Source of the DNA: Candidatus Gastranaerophilales bacterium
GTDB lineage: Bacteria; Cyanobacteriota; Vampirovibrionia; Gastranaerophilales; Gastranaerophilaceae
Reading direction: 5' to 3'
DNA: 64,000 nucleotides
NCBI GenBank assembly: GCA_947624975.1
Contig: CANQMP010000003.1
Location: 44,836 to 108,835 of the forward strand
Part shown: one piece after another, positions 53,232-61,555 of the stretch
Numbering within the stretch: the first letter of the stretch is position 1
Layout of the letters: every line of letters begins with the position of its first letter
Translations under genes and position numbers: made by a program
Notes under the pieces: generated by a model
The model's input: only the letters and a program-made list of their open reading frames with translations
The model's database searches: none
Told to the model about the DNA's origin: nothing

Positions 53232-54086
53232 TTATTGAAAATTATTTGTAATGGTGTAAATATATTCCAAAATTTTATCAAAATATTTCAAGTCCGAATT
53301 GCCGTCCAAAACGAAATCCGCGTATTCTCTGCACGGAAGAACGTATTTTTCACCCGCATGCAAAATATAATTCCATTGTTTAAACGCATTTTCTTCATTT
53401 TGATTTCTTTCGGCTTTTGCACGTCTGATAAATCTTTCCTGCCTTATATCATTTTCCGTTTCAATGTAAATTCTCACATCAAAAATATCTTTAACATCGC
53501 CGTACATTGTTGCAATACCTTCAACCACAACGATTTTATCCGAGCGAATTTCCTGAGCATGAGGAACGGAAATCCCAGTACCGTTAGGAATATAAAGCGG
53601 TGCAAAAATACTTTCCCCTCTTGATAACGACTCCAAATTCTCCTTTAAAAGCTCAAGCTGAAAGCTTTCCGGAGCGTCAATATCGTATCCGTTATCGGTT
53701 AAATTATCAAAACTTCCGTATTTTTTTATAAGATGCGAAATATCGTTAAAATAATTATCCGTACTCAAAATGGTTACGGGCATTTCCCATTGACCTATCA
53801 CATTTTTTATTTCTTTACAGATAGTTGATTTTCCGGAGGCAGATTCACCAGTAATTCCTACAAGAAGCCTTTTAGACGGGTTGTTAATTAATCTTTTCGT
53901 AAATCTTGATATAAAGCATGGGTTTACGACTTTAAAAATCGGTTTTTCCTGACGCTTGTCATACGCCAAAAGCTGCTTAAACTTAGACTGCAGGTAAAAC
54001 GCCAAAAGCTCTCTGCCCGTTTTCAGGTTAAAATCAGGTTTATATATCTTATCATCAAGATTTAATTCTTTGTCTAATAGTTGCAT
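53232..54086 (-). CDS. Uridine kinase-like P-loop NTPase
   Basis: 284 residues with AGGAAA before the ATG. The P-loop is VGITGESASGKSTICKE (about residue 76-92), followed by a Ser/Asp-rich lid (LSTDNYFND) and VVVEGIATMYGD, the uridine kinase/phosphoribulokinase layout. An N-terminal extension of about 70 residues precedes the fold. It probably phosphorylates a nucleoside or sugar phosphate in the cytoplasm, but the substrate is not shown. Divergent from the acyltransferase gene. Confidence 0.8.
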   Translation of the reverse strand: MQLLDKELNLDDKIYKPDFNLKTGRELLAFYLQSKFKQLLAYDKRQEKPIFKVVNPCFISRFTKRLINNPSKRLLVGITGESASGKSTICKEIKNVIGQWEMPVTILSTDNYFNDISHLIKKYGSFDNLTDNGYDIDAPESFQLELLKENLESLSRGESIFAPLYIPNGTGISVPHAQEIRSDKIVVVEGIATMYGDVKDIFDVRIYIETENDIRQERFIRRAKAERNQNEENAFKQWNYILHAGEKYVLPCREYADFVLDGNSDLKYFDKILEYIYTITNNFQ

Positions 54087-54263
54087 GATTTCCTGCTATG
54101 TAATCGTTATAATACATGAGAAAAAAAATTTTTGCCAGTTTTAAATAATATATTAAGAAATTTTACGTAAAAAGCATGTACGATTAAAGAAATTTTTAAG
54201 CATAATGCGGACAAATTTAACAGGGGATATTTTGTAAATTTTCTTTAAATAATAATCAAATAA

Positions 54264-54292
54264 TTGATATTTTACGGTAATGGGGGTAAAAT
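54264..54292 (+). promoter_or_regulatory. Promoter predicting leaderless acyltransferase mRNA
   Basis: TTGATA (54264-54269), a 17-base spacer and TAAAAT (54287-54292). The -10 ends exactly 7 bases before the A of the ATG at 54299. There is no ribosome site between. Confidence 0.7.
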
Positions 54293-54298
54293 TATCTT

Positions 54299-55123
54299 AT
54301 GGAAACCGAACAATTATATTCTGACATTCCTCCAACCAAGCTGAGAAACAAAACAGAAAAGTTTAAACCTGCTAAAACAAGCAAGTTTTGGCTTTGGGTG
54401 GCGAGTATGTTTTTCTTCAACATGCTCCAAAATCGTTTTTACGCATTCAGATACAAGGGTGAAGAAAACTTTTTTGAGCGGGAAAAAGATGTTCCGACGA
54501 TATTTTTCGCTCCGCACTGCAACTGGTGGGACGGAATTGTCTTATACAACATTTCTCACAGAATTTGTCACAAAGAAATCAGATTAATGATAGAGGAGTT
54601 AAACAGATTTCCGCTTTTAAGACGCGGTGGCGGATTTTCCGTAAACAAGAAATCTCCGCAGTCGGCGATGAAAGCTTTGCAATATTCCGTAGATGTCATA
54701 GGCGATTTGAGAAACATTTTGTTCATATTTCCGCAAGGCATAATCAGACCGCCGCATTACAGACCGATTGAATTTCAAACAGGTCTTGCCTACATCGCTC
54801 AAAATGCCGTAAAAAGATACGGCAGAGTAAATTTAATCCCCGTTGCGATAGATTATTGTTTTTTCAGAGATAATCGTCCCGAAGTCGTCGTAAATTTCGG
54901 CAAAAGAATTGAACTTGACCGTCAAAATATAGACTCTGACAGAAAAAGTCTTTCTCACTCACTTGAAAAAGCTTTAACGGAAGCATGTGATGCTCAGGCA
55001 AAAGACATTTCGCAGGGTGAAGTCGGAAACTACAACATTTTATTTAAACAACATCTGAAATGGTACAGAAGAATAGAGCAACGACTTAAAAGCATCGACC
55101 TTCCTCCCGTCGCAGAAGTGTAA
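54299..55123 (+). CDS. Lysophospholipid acyltransferase (PlsC type)
   Basis: 274 residues. The acyltransferase motif FAPHCNWWDGIVLYN is the family block I (HxxxxD, catalytic His and Asp), and FIFPQGIIRPP is block III. It would add the second acyl chain to lysophosphatidate or a related lipid on the inner membrane. A hydrophobic N-terminal helix (SKFWLWVASMFFFNML) anchors it. The C-terminus is polar. The mRNA is predicted to be leaderless. Confidence 0.85.
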   Translation: METEQLYSDIPPTKLRNKTEKFKPAKTSKFWLWVASMFFFNMLQNRFYAFRYKGEENFFEREKDVPTIFFAPHCNWWDGIVLYNISHRICHKEIRLMIEELNRFPLLRRGGGFSVNKKSPQSAMKALQYSVDVIGDLRNILFIFPQGIIRPPHYRPIEFQTGLAYIAQNAVKRYGRVNLIPVAIDYCFFRDNRPEVVVNFGKRIELDRQNIDSDRKSLSHSLEKALTEACDAQAKDISQGEVGNYNILFKQHLKWYRRIEQRLKSIDLPPVAEV

Positions 55124-55195
55124 ATTTGACCATATTAAGTTATGTAAAATTACTACCTCCGTAATACTTTTGATTGATGAGTTTTTTTGAAAAAG

Positions 55196-55204
55196 TGGTA
55201 TAAT
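55196..55204 (+). promoter_or_regulatory. Extended -10 of the R3H/AAA gene
   Basis: TGG-TATAAT, hexamer 55199-55204. It leaves a leader of about 97 nt, the longest seen for a single gene here, with a weak AAAGG. Confidence 0.5.
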
Positions 55205-55307
55205 ATAGATAGGGTAAATTGAAAATATAAGACAAATTTTTGCAGCGCGAGCGAAAAACAAGCCGACAATATTCTGACATATACGACAGAAAGGCATAAA
55301 AAAGAAA

Positions 55308-56918
55308 ATGAGCAACCTACAATTTCACAACGATTTAGACCGCTTAATTGAGGTTTTGCCTGACAAAGTCAGGAGGCACATCACTTATGACAAAATGGAT
55401 GATGTTATAGAAATTGTATTGGATATAGGCAGAACCCCAGAAATCCGTCATGCGGGCGGAAAAATTGAGTATTTGGGAGAAGAATTTGTAACAGATGAGG
55501 ACATAAACTTTATTACCTCACGTTTGCAGGAATTCACATCGGATAACCGTTCGGGTATCCCTGGAACTTTGCACAGAATCAGTGCGATAAGAAATCGTCA
55601 AGGTAAAATAATCGGTTTAACATGCAGAATAGGTCGTGTAGTAACCGGAACCATTGCCTGTATCAAAGATATATGTATGATGAACAAGAGTATTCTGTTT
55701 CTCGGACGCCCGGGGGTCGGAAAGACTACTAAACTCAGAGAAATTTCACGTCTTGTAGCGGATGAGTTGTGTAAACGTGTAGTTATCGTTGACACATCAA
55801 ACGAAATAGCAGGTGACGGCGACACTCCTCACCCTGCGATAGGTCATGCCCGCAGAATGCAGGTTACACAACCCGAATTTCAAAAAGATATAATGATAGA
55901 GGCTGTTGAAAATCATACGCCCGAAGTTATAGTTGTGGATGAAATCGGAACGGAAGCCGAAGCTCAGGCAGCCAGAACGATAGCGGAACGCGGTGTAATG
56001 TTAATTGCAACAGCCCACGGTAACAGTTTGGAAAACCTGATTAAGAACCCGACATTATCGGATTTGGTGGGCGGAATTCAGTCGGTAACTTTAGGTGACG
56101 ATGAGGCAAAACGCAGAGCCTCGCAAAAAACCGTTCTGGAACGCGAAAAACAACCGACGTTTGACGTTGTAATTGAGATTTTAGACAGAAATACCCTTGC
56201 GGTTTACAAAGACACAGCCGAGGCAGTTGATTACATTTTGAGGGGCTGGCCGATAAGACCCGAAATCAGGAAAGTTGACAAACCTTACGATATGACTGCG
56301 GAAACCAAAGAAGAACCTGCAATTAAAGATATTCCGCAAGAAATTAACAAACTTGAAAAGAAAATTGAACCTGCCGAAAGCTTGAAGTTTTCGTTCTCAC
56401 GGCAAAAATACGTAGATGAAGTTAAAGGGTTTAAGAAAATTTATCTTTATGCGGTTTCAAGAACCATAGTTGAGAAAGTCATTGAGCGATTAGACTTAAA
56501 CGCAGAAATAACCAGAAATATCGAGGATGCGGATATTGTAATTGCACATAAGAACTTTGCAAAAGGCGGAGCAAAGGTATTAAGTACGGCAAACGATTAC
56601 AGATTACAGGTATTTTACGTAAAAACGAATTCAATGGCACAAATTCAGAAGGTTTTAAAAGAGGCATTGGACATAGTTGAAACATCACAAACGCTTTACG
56701 GGTATTACGACGACACGGAGCGTGCATTAGACGAGGCAAAAGAGGGTATAAACAAGATACTTGCGGGTGCCGACAATGTTGAACTTACGCCTCAAAACCA
56801 GCATATAAGAAAGCTTCAGCACGAACTTGTTGAACAGCATAATATGACGAGTAAATCTGTCGGTGAGGGTTCACAGCGGCATTTAAGAATTGTCGGCGGA
56901 AAAGATTACGAGAATTAA
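55308..56918 (+). CDS. R3H-domain AAA-type ATPase (Ycf45-like)
   Basis: 536 residues. The N-terminal part (about 1-110, GGKIEYLGEEFVTDEDINFIT) is the Ycf45/SpoIIIAA-type region. The ATPase core has a P-loop FLGRPGVGKTTK (about 131-142), then DTSNEIAGDGDTPHP and VVDEIGTEAEAQAARTIAERG (Walker B-like). The C-terminal end (RKLQHELVEQHNMTSKSVGE) is an R3H-type single-stranded nucleic-acid-binding segment. Ycf45-like genes are found in cyanobacteria and algal plastids; their role is not settled. The ribosome site is weak. Confidence 0.88.
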   Translation: MSNLQFHNDLDRLIEVLPDKVRRHITYDKMDDVIEIVLDIGRTPEIRHAGGKIEYLGEEFVTDEDINFITSRLQEFTSDNRSGIPGTLHRISAIRNRQGKIIGLTCRIGRVVTGTIACIKDICMMNKSILFLGRPGVGKTTKLREISRLVADELCKRVVIVDTSNEIAGDGDTPHPAIGHARRMQVTQPEFQKDIMIEAVENHTPEVIVVDEIGTEAEAQAARTIAERGVMLIATAHGNSLENLIKNPTLSDLVGGIQSVTLGDDEAKRRASQKTVLEREKQPTFDVVIEILDRNTLAVYKDTAEAVDYILRGWPIRPEIRKVDKPYDMTAETKEEPAIKDIPQEINKLEKKIEPAESLKFSFSRQKYVDEVKGFKKIYLYAVSRTIVEKVIERLDLNAEITRNIEDADIVIAHKNFAKGGAKVLSTANDYRLQVFYVKTNSMAQIQKVLKEALDIVETSQTLYGYYDDTERALDEAKEGINKILAGADNVELTPQNQHIRKLQHELVEQHNMTSKSVGEGSQRHLRIVGGKDYEN

Positions 56919-56934
56919 AAGCGTGTGGTTGAGC

Positions 56935-57300
56935 CTGCACGTTATTCTTTGGGTGAAAGGTGAGAAGTGAAAACTGAGAGGTTCATTTCGGCACTTCGTG
57001 CAGATAAAATGTAAGTTGGGGTTTTACCCCAACAAGTTATTAAAAGGTGAGAAGTGAAAAGTGAAAGGTGAAAAGTTCATATCGGCACTTCGTGCAAAAA
57101 ATATAATCCCCTCTCCCGCAGGGGGAGAGAAGACAAACCCACCCCATCCCTCCCTTGAAAAGTGAGGGGAAAAGCGTACCCCACCCTAACCCTCCCCATT
57201 TGAGGAGGGAATTTATATTATTTCCGCACGAAGTTGCCGAAATGAAACTCTCACCTTTCACCTCTCACTTTTCACTTTAATATTACGTGCAGACCCGGTA
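56935..57300. repeat. MITE-like element with long terminal inverted repeats
   Basis: About 360 bases without a gene. The left part reads GTGAAAGGTGAGAAGTGAAA...TTCATTTCGGCACTTCGTGC, and the right end carries the inverse (GCACGAAGTTGCCGAAATGAAA...CACCTTTCACC), giving imperfect terminal inverted repeats of about 50 bases. Inside lie a second partial repeat, a TTGGGG hairpin (57015-57033) and low-complexity GGGAGAG/CCCTCC blocks. Related blocks lie at 2944, 61229, 61556 and 63925. The sequence explains the false open frame on its minus strand. Confidence 0.7.
57015..57033. repeat. Dispersed hairpin repeat, copy 2
   Basis: GTTGGGG-TTTT-ACCCCAAC, preceded by AAATGTAA; matches copies at 2907 and 61350. 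Confidence 0.75.
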
Positions 57301-57361
57301 TGCCACTTCTCACCCATTTAAACCCACTTCTGCTATCTATTAGAAATAAAAGCAAGTTTAA

Positions 57362-57392
57362 AAAAAAAGACCTTGTTTTTTCACAAGGTCAA
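57362..57392 (-). terminator. Orphan minus-strand terminator
   Basis: On the minus strand the stem GACCTTG (57392-57386), loop, CAAGGTC (57376-57370) is followed by a run of T on that strand (plus strand A9). It points left, yet no minus-strand gene is found in the 120 bases to its right. Confidence 0.6.
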
Positions 57393-57501
57393 GGTTGGTT
57401 ATTTTTTGGTTATGTTATAGTTATTATGATTGTCTTATCCGTTATAATTCCCCTGAATTTCAAAATTTGCCCGTTTTAATCTTAATGTTTACAAAACTTT
57501 A

Positions 57502-57510
57502 TGTTATTAT
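57502..57510 (+). promoter_or_regulatory. Extended -10 predicting leaderless YkgJ mRNA
   Basis: TGT-TATTAT; hexamer 57505-57510, ending exactly 7 bases before the A of the ATG at 57517. A TTAATG lies 17 bases upstream. No ribosome site. Confidence 0.55.
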
Positions 57511-57516
57511 ATTAGT

Positions 57517-57939
57517 ATGTTTGAAAAACTTAAAAAATTCTTTCTTTCAAAAGTGCTTAGGCGAAAATACTACAGAACCGGAAAATGCAAAGCGTGCGGA
57601 AAATGCTGTACCCAAATTTATGTCAAACACTTTAAACACGTTATTCAGGATGAAAAAGAGTTTGAAAAACTACAGCTTTTACACAGGTTTTACACTTATT
57701 TAAAAGTAATCGGCAAAGACGAAATCGGATTAATTTTTGAATGTCAAAACCTTGATACTGTTACGCACAAATGCAAAATTCACAAAAAACGCCCCGGAAT
57801 TTGCCGAAGATATCCGCAAGAAGAACTTTTTTCCATGGGCGGTGCATTATCTGATGACTGCGGGTATTCCATGGAACCCATTATTCCGTTTTCGGAAGTA
57901 TTAGAAAAAACTATGAAAAAATCATATACTTTCAGGTAA
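57517..57939 (+). CDS. YkgJ-family cysteine cluster protein
   Basis: 140 residues. The N-terminal region has CKACGKCCTQIYVK, then CQNLDTVTHKCKIHKKRPGICRRYP: the Cys-rich pattern of the YkgJ family, thought to bind zinc or an iron-sulfur cluster. About six cysteines are in conserved positions. Cytoplasmic, no signal peptide. Its role is unknown. It is separated from the next gene by about 60 bases. Confidence 0.85.
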   Translation: MFEKLKKFFLSKVLRRKYYRTGKCKACGKCCTQIYVKHFKHVIQDEKEFEKLQLLHRFYTYLKVIGKDEIGLIFECQNLDTVTHKCKIHKKRPGICRRYPQEELFSMGGALSDDCGYSMEPIIPFSEVLEKTMKKSYTFR

Positions 57940-58000
57940 TGAAACTTACCGCGTTGTCGTTTATGCTGATATTGGAGAATGATAGAAAGGCGGGAAAGAT

Positions 58001-58315
58001 ATGAAAAAATATTTAATACTTTCTTTTTTGTGCGTTTTTGCACTCCCTGTGTTTGCGGTTTGCCCCATAGACGGCGGGGTTTGTCAGGCTTATTCAAACT
58101 GGAATCCTCAACCGTTGCCGCAAAAACTTGTTCCTGATAATTTGCAGGAAATTCAAAGTACCGATGCGTTTCGCCCTAAGTATTTTCAACCTTACAATGA
58201 TGCGTTGATTAATACCGAAAATTCAACGACTTCACAGACAAATGATTACAACTCAAATTGTCAATTCGGAGTTTGTCTGCCCGAAGCCAACGGAAGCACG
58301 GAAATTTTTGAATAA
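58001..58315 (+). CDS. Small secreted Cys-containing protein
   Basis: 104 residues with a signal peptide (MKKYLILSFLCVFALPVFA, cleavage near 19-20). The mature part has two Cys pairs (CPIDGGVC and CQFGVC) and is rich in Asn, Pro and Ser. It may be disulfide-linked in the periplasm or outside. No known family. AAAGGCGGG lies before the ATG. A long-stem terminator hairpin follows. Confidence 0.7.
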   Translation: MKKYLILSFLCVFALPVFAVCPIDGGVCQAYSNWNPQPLPQKLVPDNLQEIQSTDAFRPKYFQPYNDALINTENSTTSQTNDYNSNCQFGVCLPEANGSTEIFE

Positions 58316-58384
58316 AGCGGTTTTTTGAACTGCACCCGAATTGTACTTGAAAGTCGGTTTGGGACTGCAGTTCTCCGCTTTTTT
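58314..58384 (+). terminator. Long-stem terminator hairpin
   Basis: Two-part stem: AAAGCGG (58314-58320) with CCGCTTT (58375-58381), and GAACTGCA (58327-58334) with TGCAGTTC (58366-58373), around a 31-base loop, ending in T6. It sits between the small secreted gene and convergent recJ. The apical part is larger than a terminator needs. Confidence 0.7.
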
Positions 58385-60716
58385 ATATTAACGAATAAAC
58401 ATCATCCTCAAGAAGTGATTTTTGAAACTGTTCGCACTCATCTATTAAATCAAGCATTACGGCGTACTTTTCCGAGTGCAGAACTTGCGATATATCGACA
58501 TTATCAGTCATTTCTACCGTATAATAGTCGGAAGTGCTTTCTTTAACCTTGATAAGCCCTTTTTCTTCAAAAATCGAAAATAACAGAGTCAACACCTGAT
58601 AAGATTTACCCAAAAAGCTTGCAAATCTTCGGAGTTCGACTTTGCCATTGTTGTTATTGCACGCATATTTAAGCATTCCGTAAACAGTTTTCAAAAATTC
58701 TTCTTCATCAAGGTGTTTTATTTCATAGTTCATGAAATGGATTGCATCGGGATTTGTTTGCTCGATAATTCTGTCGAAAGTTTCTCTGTCGGCGGGATAA
58801 TCAAAAAACATCAGGCCGTTACAGGGTTTGAGGGTATCTCTTGTAATTATACGCTCATATAGTGAATTAAACGATGCCAATTTGTCGCAAACTGATTTGC
58901 TTTCGGCAAAAAGAAGAATATTTTTCGGAGAATTTTTAACATAATCATTTACCTGAGGCAAAATATCCGTTTTTTTGCGGTGGTCGTAAATTTTGAGGGT
59001 TTGTTCGACTGTTTCTTCCGTGAGATATTCGGAGTGGATATCGTTAATAATAAGTTGTATTAAAGTATTTCCGTTGTATTCGTTTAATTGAGGGTGAAAA
59101 GCGATATCTGCAACATCACCCGTAACAAGCGGTATATCACCGTCTTGCCAGCGAATACAGGTGAATTCCGAGTTTCCTGCCGTACAAACCAAACGTAAAT
59201 GGTTTTTATTTTCTCCCATAAGTCGTTTTTCTTTAATTTTAAGGTCTTTCAGAACAAAAATGGGGCTTGGGTTGTTTGCTCCGTAAGGTTCGAGCATAGA
59301 AATTTCCTCAACCAGAGAAAAATCAATTTCATCGGGTGTTAATTCCAGATCGATATTGATAAACGGTTTAAACTCTTTACCCTGCGACATTTCCTTAACC
59401 GTATTGCAAAGAGCGGATTTAACTTTTTCAAACGAAGATGTTTCCTCGTTAAAATAAAGTCCGGCAGCCATAGCATGCCCGCCAAAACCGTCTAACAGCT
59501 CTGCATTTGCACTAATCACGTCGTAAAGGTTAATTCCCTCAACACTTCTTGCAGAACACCTGAATTGCTTGGTTTCCTCCGAATATGTCATCAAAAACGT
59601 CGGTTTGTAATATTTTTCCACAAGCATTGAGGCTACAATCCCGATAATTCCCACATGCCAGTCTTTGCTAAAAAGTACAATAGCACTGTTTCGATTTTTT
59701 TCCTGTTGAACCATTTCATCGGCTTGTGCAAAAATATTTTGGCTTAATTCCTGTCTTATTTTATTAAATTCGTTTAAGGTTTGGACAGCGACTTCAATTT
59801 CCTGCTTATTGTCCGAAATCAGCACTTTTAATGCGGAATCAACCGTATCGAGTCTGCCAGAAGCGTTTATTCTCGGGGCAACACCGAAGGCGATTTGTTC
59901 TGAAGTTATCTGTCCTTTATATCCTGCACTTTCAAGCAGTCGTGACAAGCCGTAATGCGTACCGTTTGAGATAAGTTCCAGACCTTTGGTTACAAAATAT
60001 CTGTTTTCACCGATGAGCGGAACAATATCGGCAACGGTTCCGACAGCAACGTAAGGCAGAATTTCCAAGATAAATTCAAGTTTATTATATTTTTCGAGTA
60101 ATGCCTGAGCGACTTTAAACGCTACGCCGACACCCGCCAAAGACGCAAGACTTTGGATTTGTCTTGCGGATAAATTTTCATCCAGCGCATCAGGGGCTTT
60201 CGGGTTAATTATTCCGAAAGCATTGGGAAGCTGTTCGGGTGCTTCGTGGTGATCGGTTATTATAACATCGATTTTAAAACTGTTCAAAAAATTTACCGCA
60301 TCAACGTCAGAAATTCCGCAGTCACAGGAAATAATCAGTTTCGGCTTAACCTGTGTCATGATTTTTACAAGTGCTTTTGTGTCAAAACCGTGACCTTCCT
60401 TTTCTCTGTCGGGGATAAAATAGTTTACGTCAGCACCCAAATGTTTAAATGTTCTGTAAAGCAAAGAGGTCGAAGTTACGCCGTCAGCGTCAAAATCTCC
60501 GTGAATAATTATTTTTTCGCCGTTATCAATAGCCTTTGAAAGTCTTTCGACACATTTTTCCATATCGGTGAAAACCCTCGGATGAGTAAGTTTCATCTCC
60601 AGCGGATGCAGAAATTCGTTTATTTCTTCATCCGTTTTAATCCCTCTTGAATACAAAAGCCTTTTTATTAAAGATTTTTCCTGCCCGTCGGTCTGATTAT
60701 ATATCCACTCTTTCAT
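58383..60716 (-). CDS. recJ: Single-stranded DNA exonuclease RecJ
   Basis: 777 residues from ATG 60716, a start that gives the usual MKEWIYNQTDG; a longer frame to 60734 crosses the promoter. 5'-3' exonuclease in recombination and mismatch repair. DHH-superfamily motifs are present: IHGDFDADGVTS, ISCDCGISDVDA, ITDHHEAPEQLP and, later, GGHAMAAG in the DHHA1 part. The C-terminal 200 residues are less conserved. The -10 element ends exactly 7 bases before the ATG with no ribosome site, predicting a leaderless mRNA. Confidence 0.94.
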   Translation of the reverse strand: MKEWIYNQTDGQEKSLIKRLLYSRGIKTDEEINEFLHPLEMKLTHPRVFTDMEKCVERLSKAIDNGEKIIIHGDFDADGVTSTSLLYRTFKHLGADVNYFIPDREKEGHGFDTKALVKIMTQVKPKLIISCDCGISDVDAVNFLNSFKIDVIITDHHEAPEQLPNAFGIINPKAPDALDENLSARQIQSLASLAGVGVAFKVAQALLEKYNKLEFILEILPYVAVGTVADIVPLIGENRYFVTKGLELISNGTHYGLSRLLESAGYKGQITSEQIAFGVAPRINASGRLDTVDSALKVLISDNKQEIEVAVQTLNEFNKIRQELSQNIFAQADEMVQQEKNRNSAIVLFSKDWHVGIIGIVASMLVEKYYKPTFLMTYSEETKQFRCSARSVEGINLYDVISANAELLDGFGGHAMAAGLYFNEETSSFEKVKSALCNTVKEMSQGKEFKPFINIDLELTPDEIDFSLVEEISMLEPYGANNPSPIFVLKDLKIKEKRLMGENKNHLRLVCTAGNSEFTCIRWQDGDIPLVTGDVADIAFHPQLNEYNGNTLIQLIINDIHSEYLTEETVEQTLKIYDHRKKTDILPQVNDYVKNSPKNILLFAESKSVCDKLASFNSLYERIITRDTLKPCNGLMFFDYPADRETFDRIIEQTNPDAIHFMNYEIKHLDEEEFLKTVYGMLKYACNNNNGKVELRRFASFLGKSYQVLTLLFSIFEEKGLIKVKESTSDYYTVEMTDNVDISQVLHSEKYAVMLDLIDECEQFQKSLLEDDVYSLI

Positions 60717-60722
60717 AACAGG

Positions 60723-60731
60723 ATTATAACA
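60723..60731 (-). promoter_or_regulatory. Extended -10 predicting leaderless recJ mRNA
   Basis: Minus strand TGT-TATAAT; the hexamer is 60728-60723 and its last base is exactly 7 bases from the A of the ATG at 60716. No Shine-Dalgarno sequence. Confidence 0.65.
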
Positions 60732-60808
60732 CAAAAAGTTAATAATTCTTAATTTTATTAAAGTTTTTTTGAAAAATATCCGATAAGAAAAAAGAAAGGA
60801 GTAAATTT

Positions 60809-61177
60809 ATGGAAATTAACGGATTATCGGCTTACACATCATCTGCGAAAATAGCTGACGATGAAGAAGAAAAAGTTATTGAAGAACGGGAAAAAGAACC
60901 CGCAAAAGTTAAAAAAGATGAAAAAGATGTTGCGGAATTTTCAAAATCGGACTTTGATGAAACCGATGTTGAAGAAAAAGCGGAAAATTATATTCAAAAT
61001 ATGATTTTTTCGGGCAATTTAACAGAGGAGTCAAAAGCTTTGCTTGAAAATTATCTTGCATCATTTGATGTTGCAAAATTTATAAGGATGTACGGACCTT
61101 TCACATCGGCATCGGAGATTTCCGCTGCCTTGTATGCCGCAACGGCAGGATTTATAAAACATCAGGAAGAAGAATAA
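60809..61177 (+). CDS. Acidic protein of unknown function
   Basis: 122 residues with AAAGGAG before the ATG. The N-terminal half is highly charged (EEKVIEEREKEPAKVKKDEKD) and probably disordered; the C-terminal half is helical and more ordered (ALLENYLASFDVAKFIRMYG, EISAALYAATAGFI). It starts MEINGLSAYTSSAK, similar in style to other unknown proteins of the window. No signal peptide or membrane segment. Divergent from recJ. Confidence 0.7.
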   Translation: MEINGLSAYTSSAKIADDEEEKVIEEREKEPAKVKKDEKDVAEFSKSDFDETDVEEKAENYIQNMIFSGNLTEESKALLENYLASFDVAKFIRMYGPFTSASEISAALYAATAGFIKHQEEE

Positions 61178-61228
61178 CTAATTTTTTCCCCTTCCTAACA
61201 AGGGAGGGAGGAAAATGGGTGAAAAGCG

Positions 61229-61300
61229 GCAGACTGAGTCTTTACGCAATATTTGGTGTTAACGTGAGATTTTTCCTCGCCCCTTGCATAAAAATCCCCC
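61229..61300 (+). repeat. Dispersed intergenic repeat block, copy B
   Basis: Near-copy of 2944-3015 in the same orientation: the same GCAGACTGA start and GGTGTTAACGTGAGATTTTT core, with a few substitutions. Confidence 0.75.
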
Positions 61301-61349
61301 CCTCTCTCCCTGCGGGAGAGGGAGCAGTTGTGTTAGCGTAAAATGTAAA

Positions 61350-61366
61350 TTGGGGTTTTACCCCAA
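61350..61366. repeat. Dispersed hairpin repeat, copy 3
   Basis: TTGGGG-TTTTA-CCCCAA preceded by AAATGTAAA; same unit as 2907 and 57015. Confidence 0.75.
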
Positions 61367-61555
61367 CAAAAACTGTACCCCATCTGCCCTCCGGACATCT
61401 TCCCCATTAGGGGAAGAAATGTTAAGACCCTTAAATATAAATTTAGGATAATAGAAAAGTTCCCTCCCCGGATGAACCCTACCAAGCAAAACGATTAAGT
61501 ATCGTTTTGCGAGAGGAAAATTTCTTAATAAGCCATGCGAATTTAAAAATTTCGG

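Noticed and set aside
57040..57261. Minus-strand open frame inside the MITE-like element
   Set aside because: Its Gly/Trp-rich sequence arises from the repeat blocks; no ribosome site.
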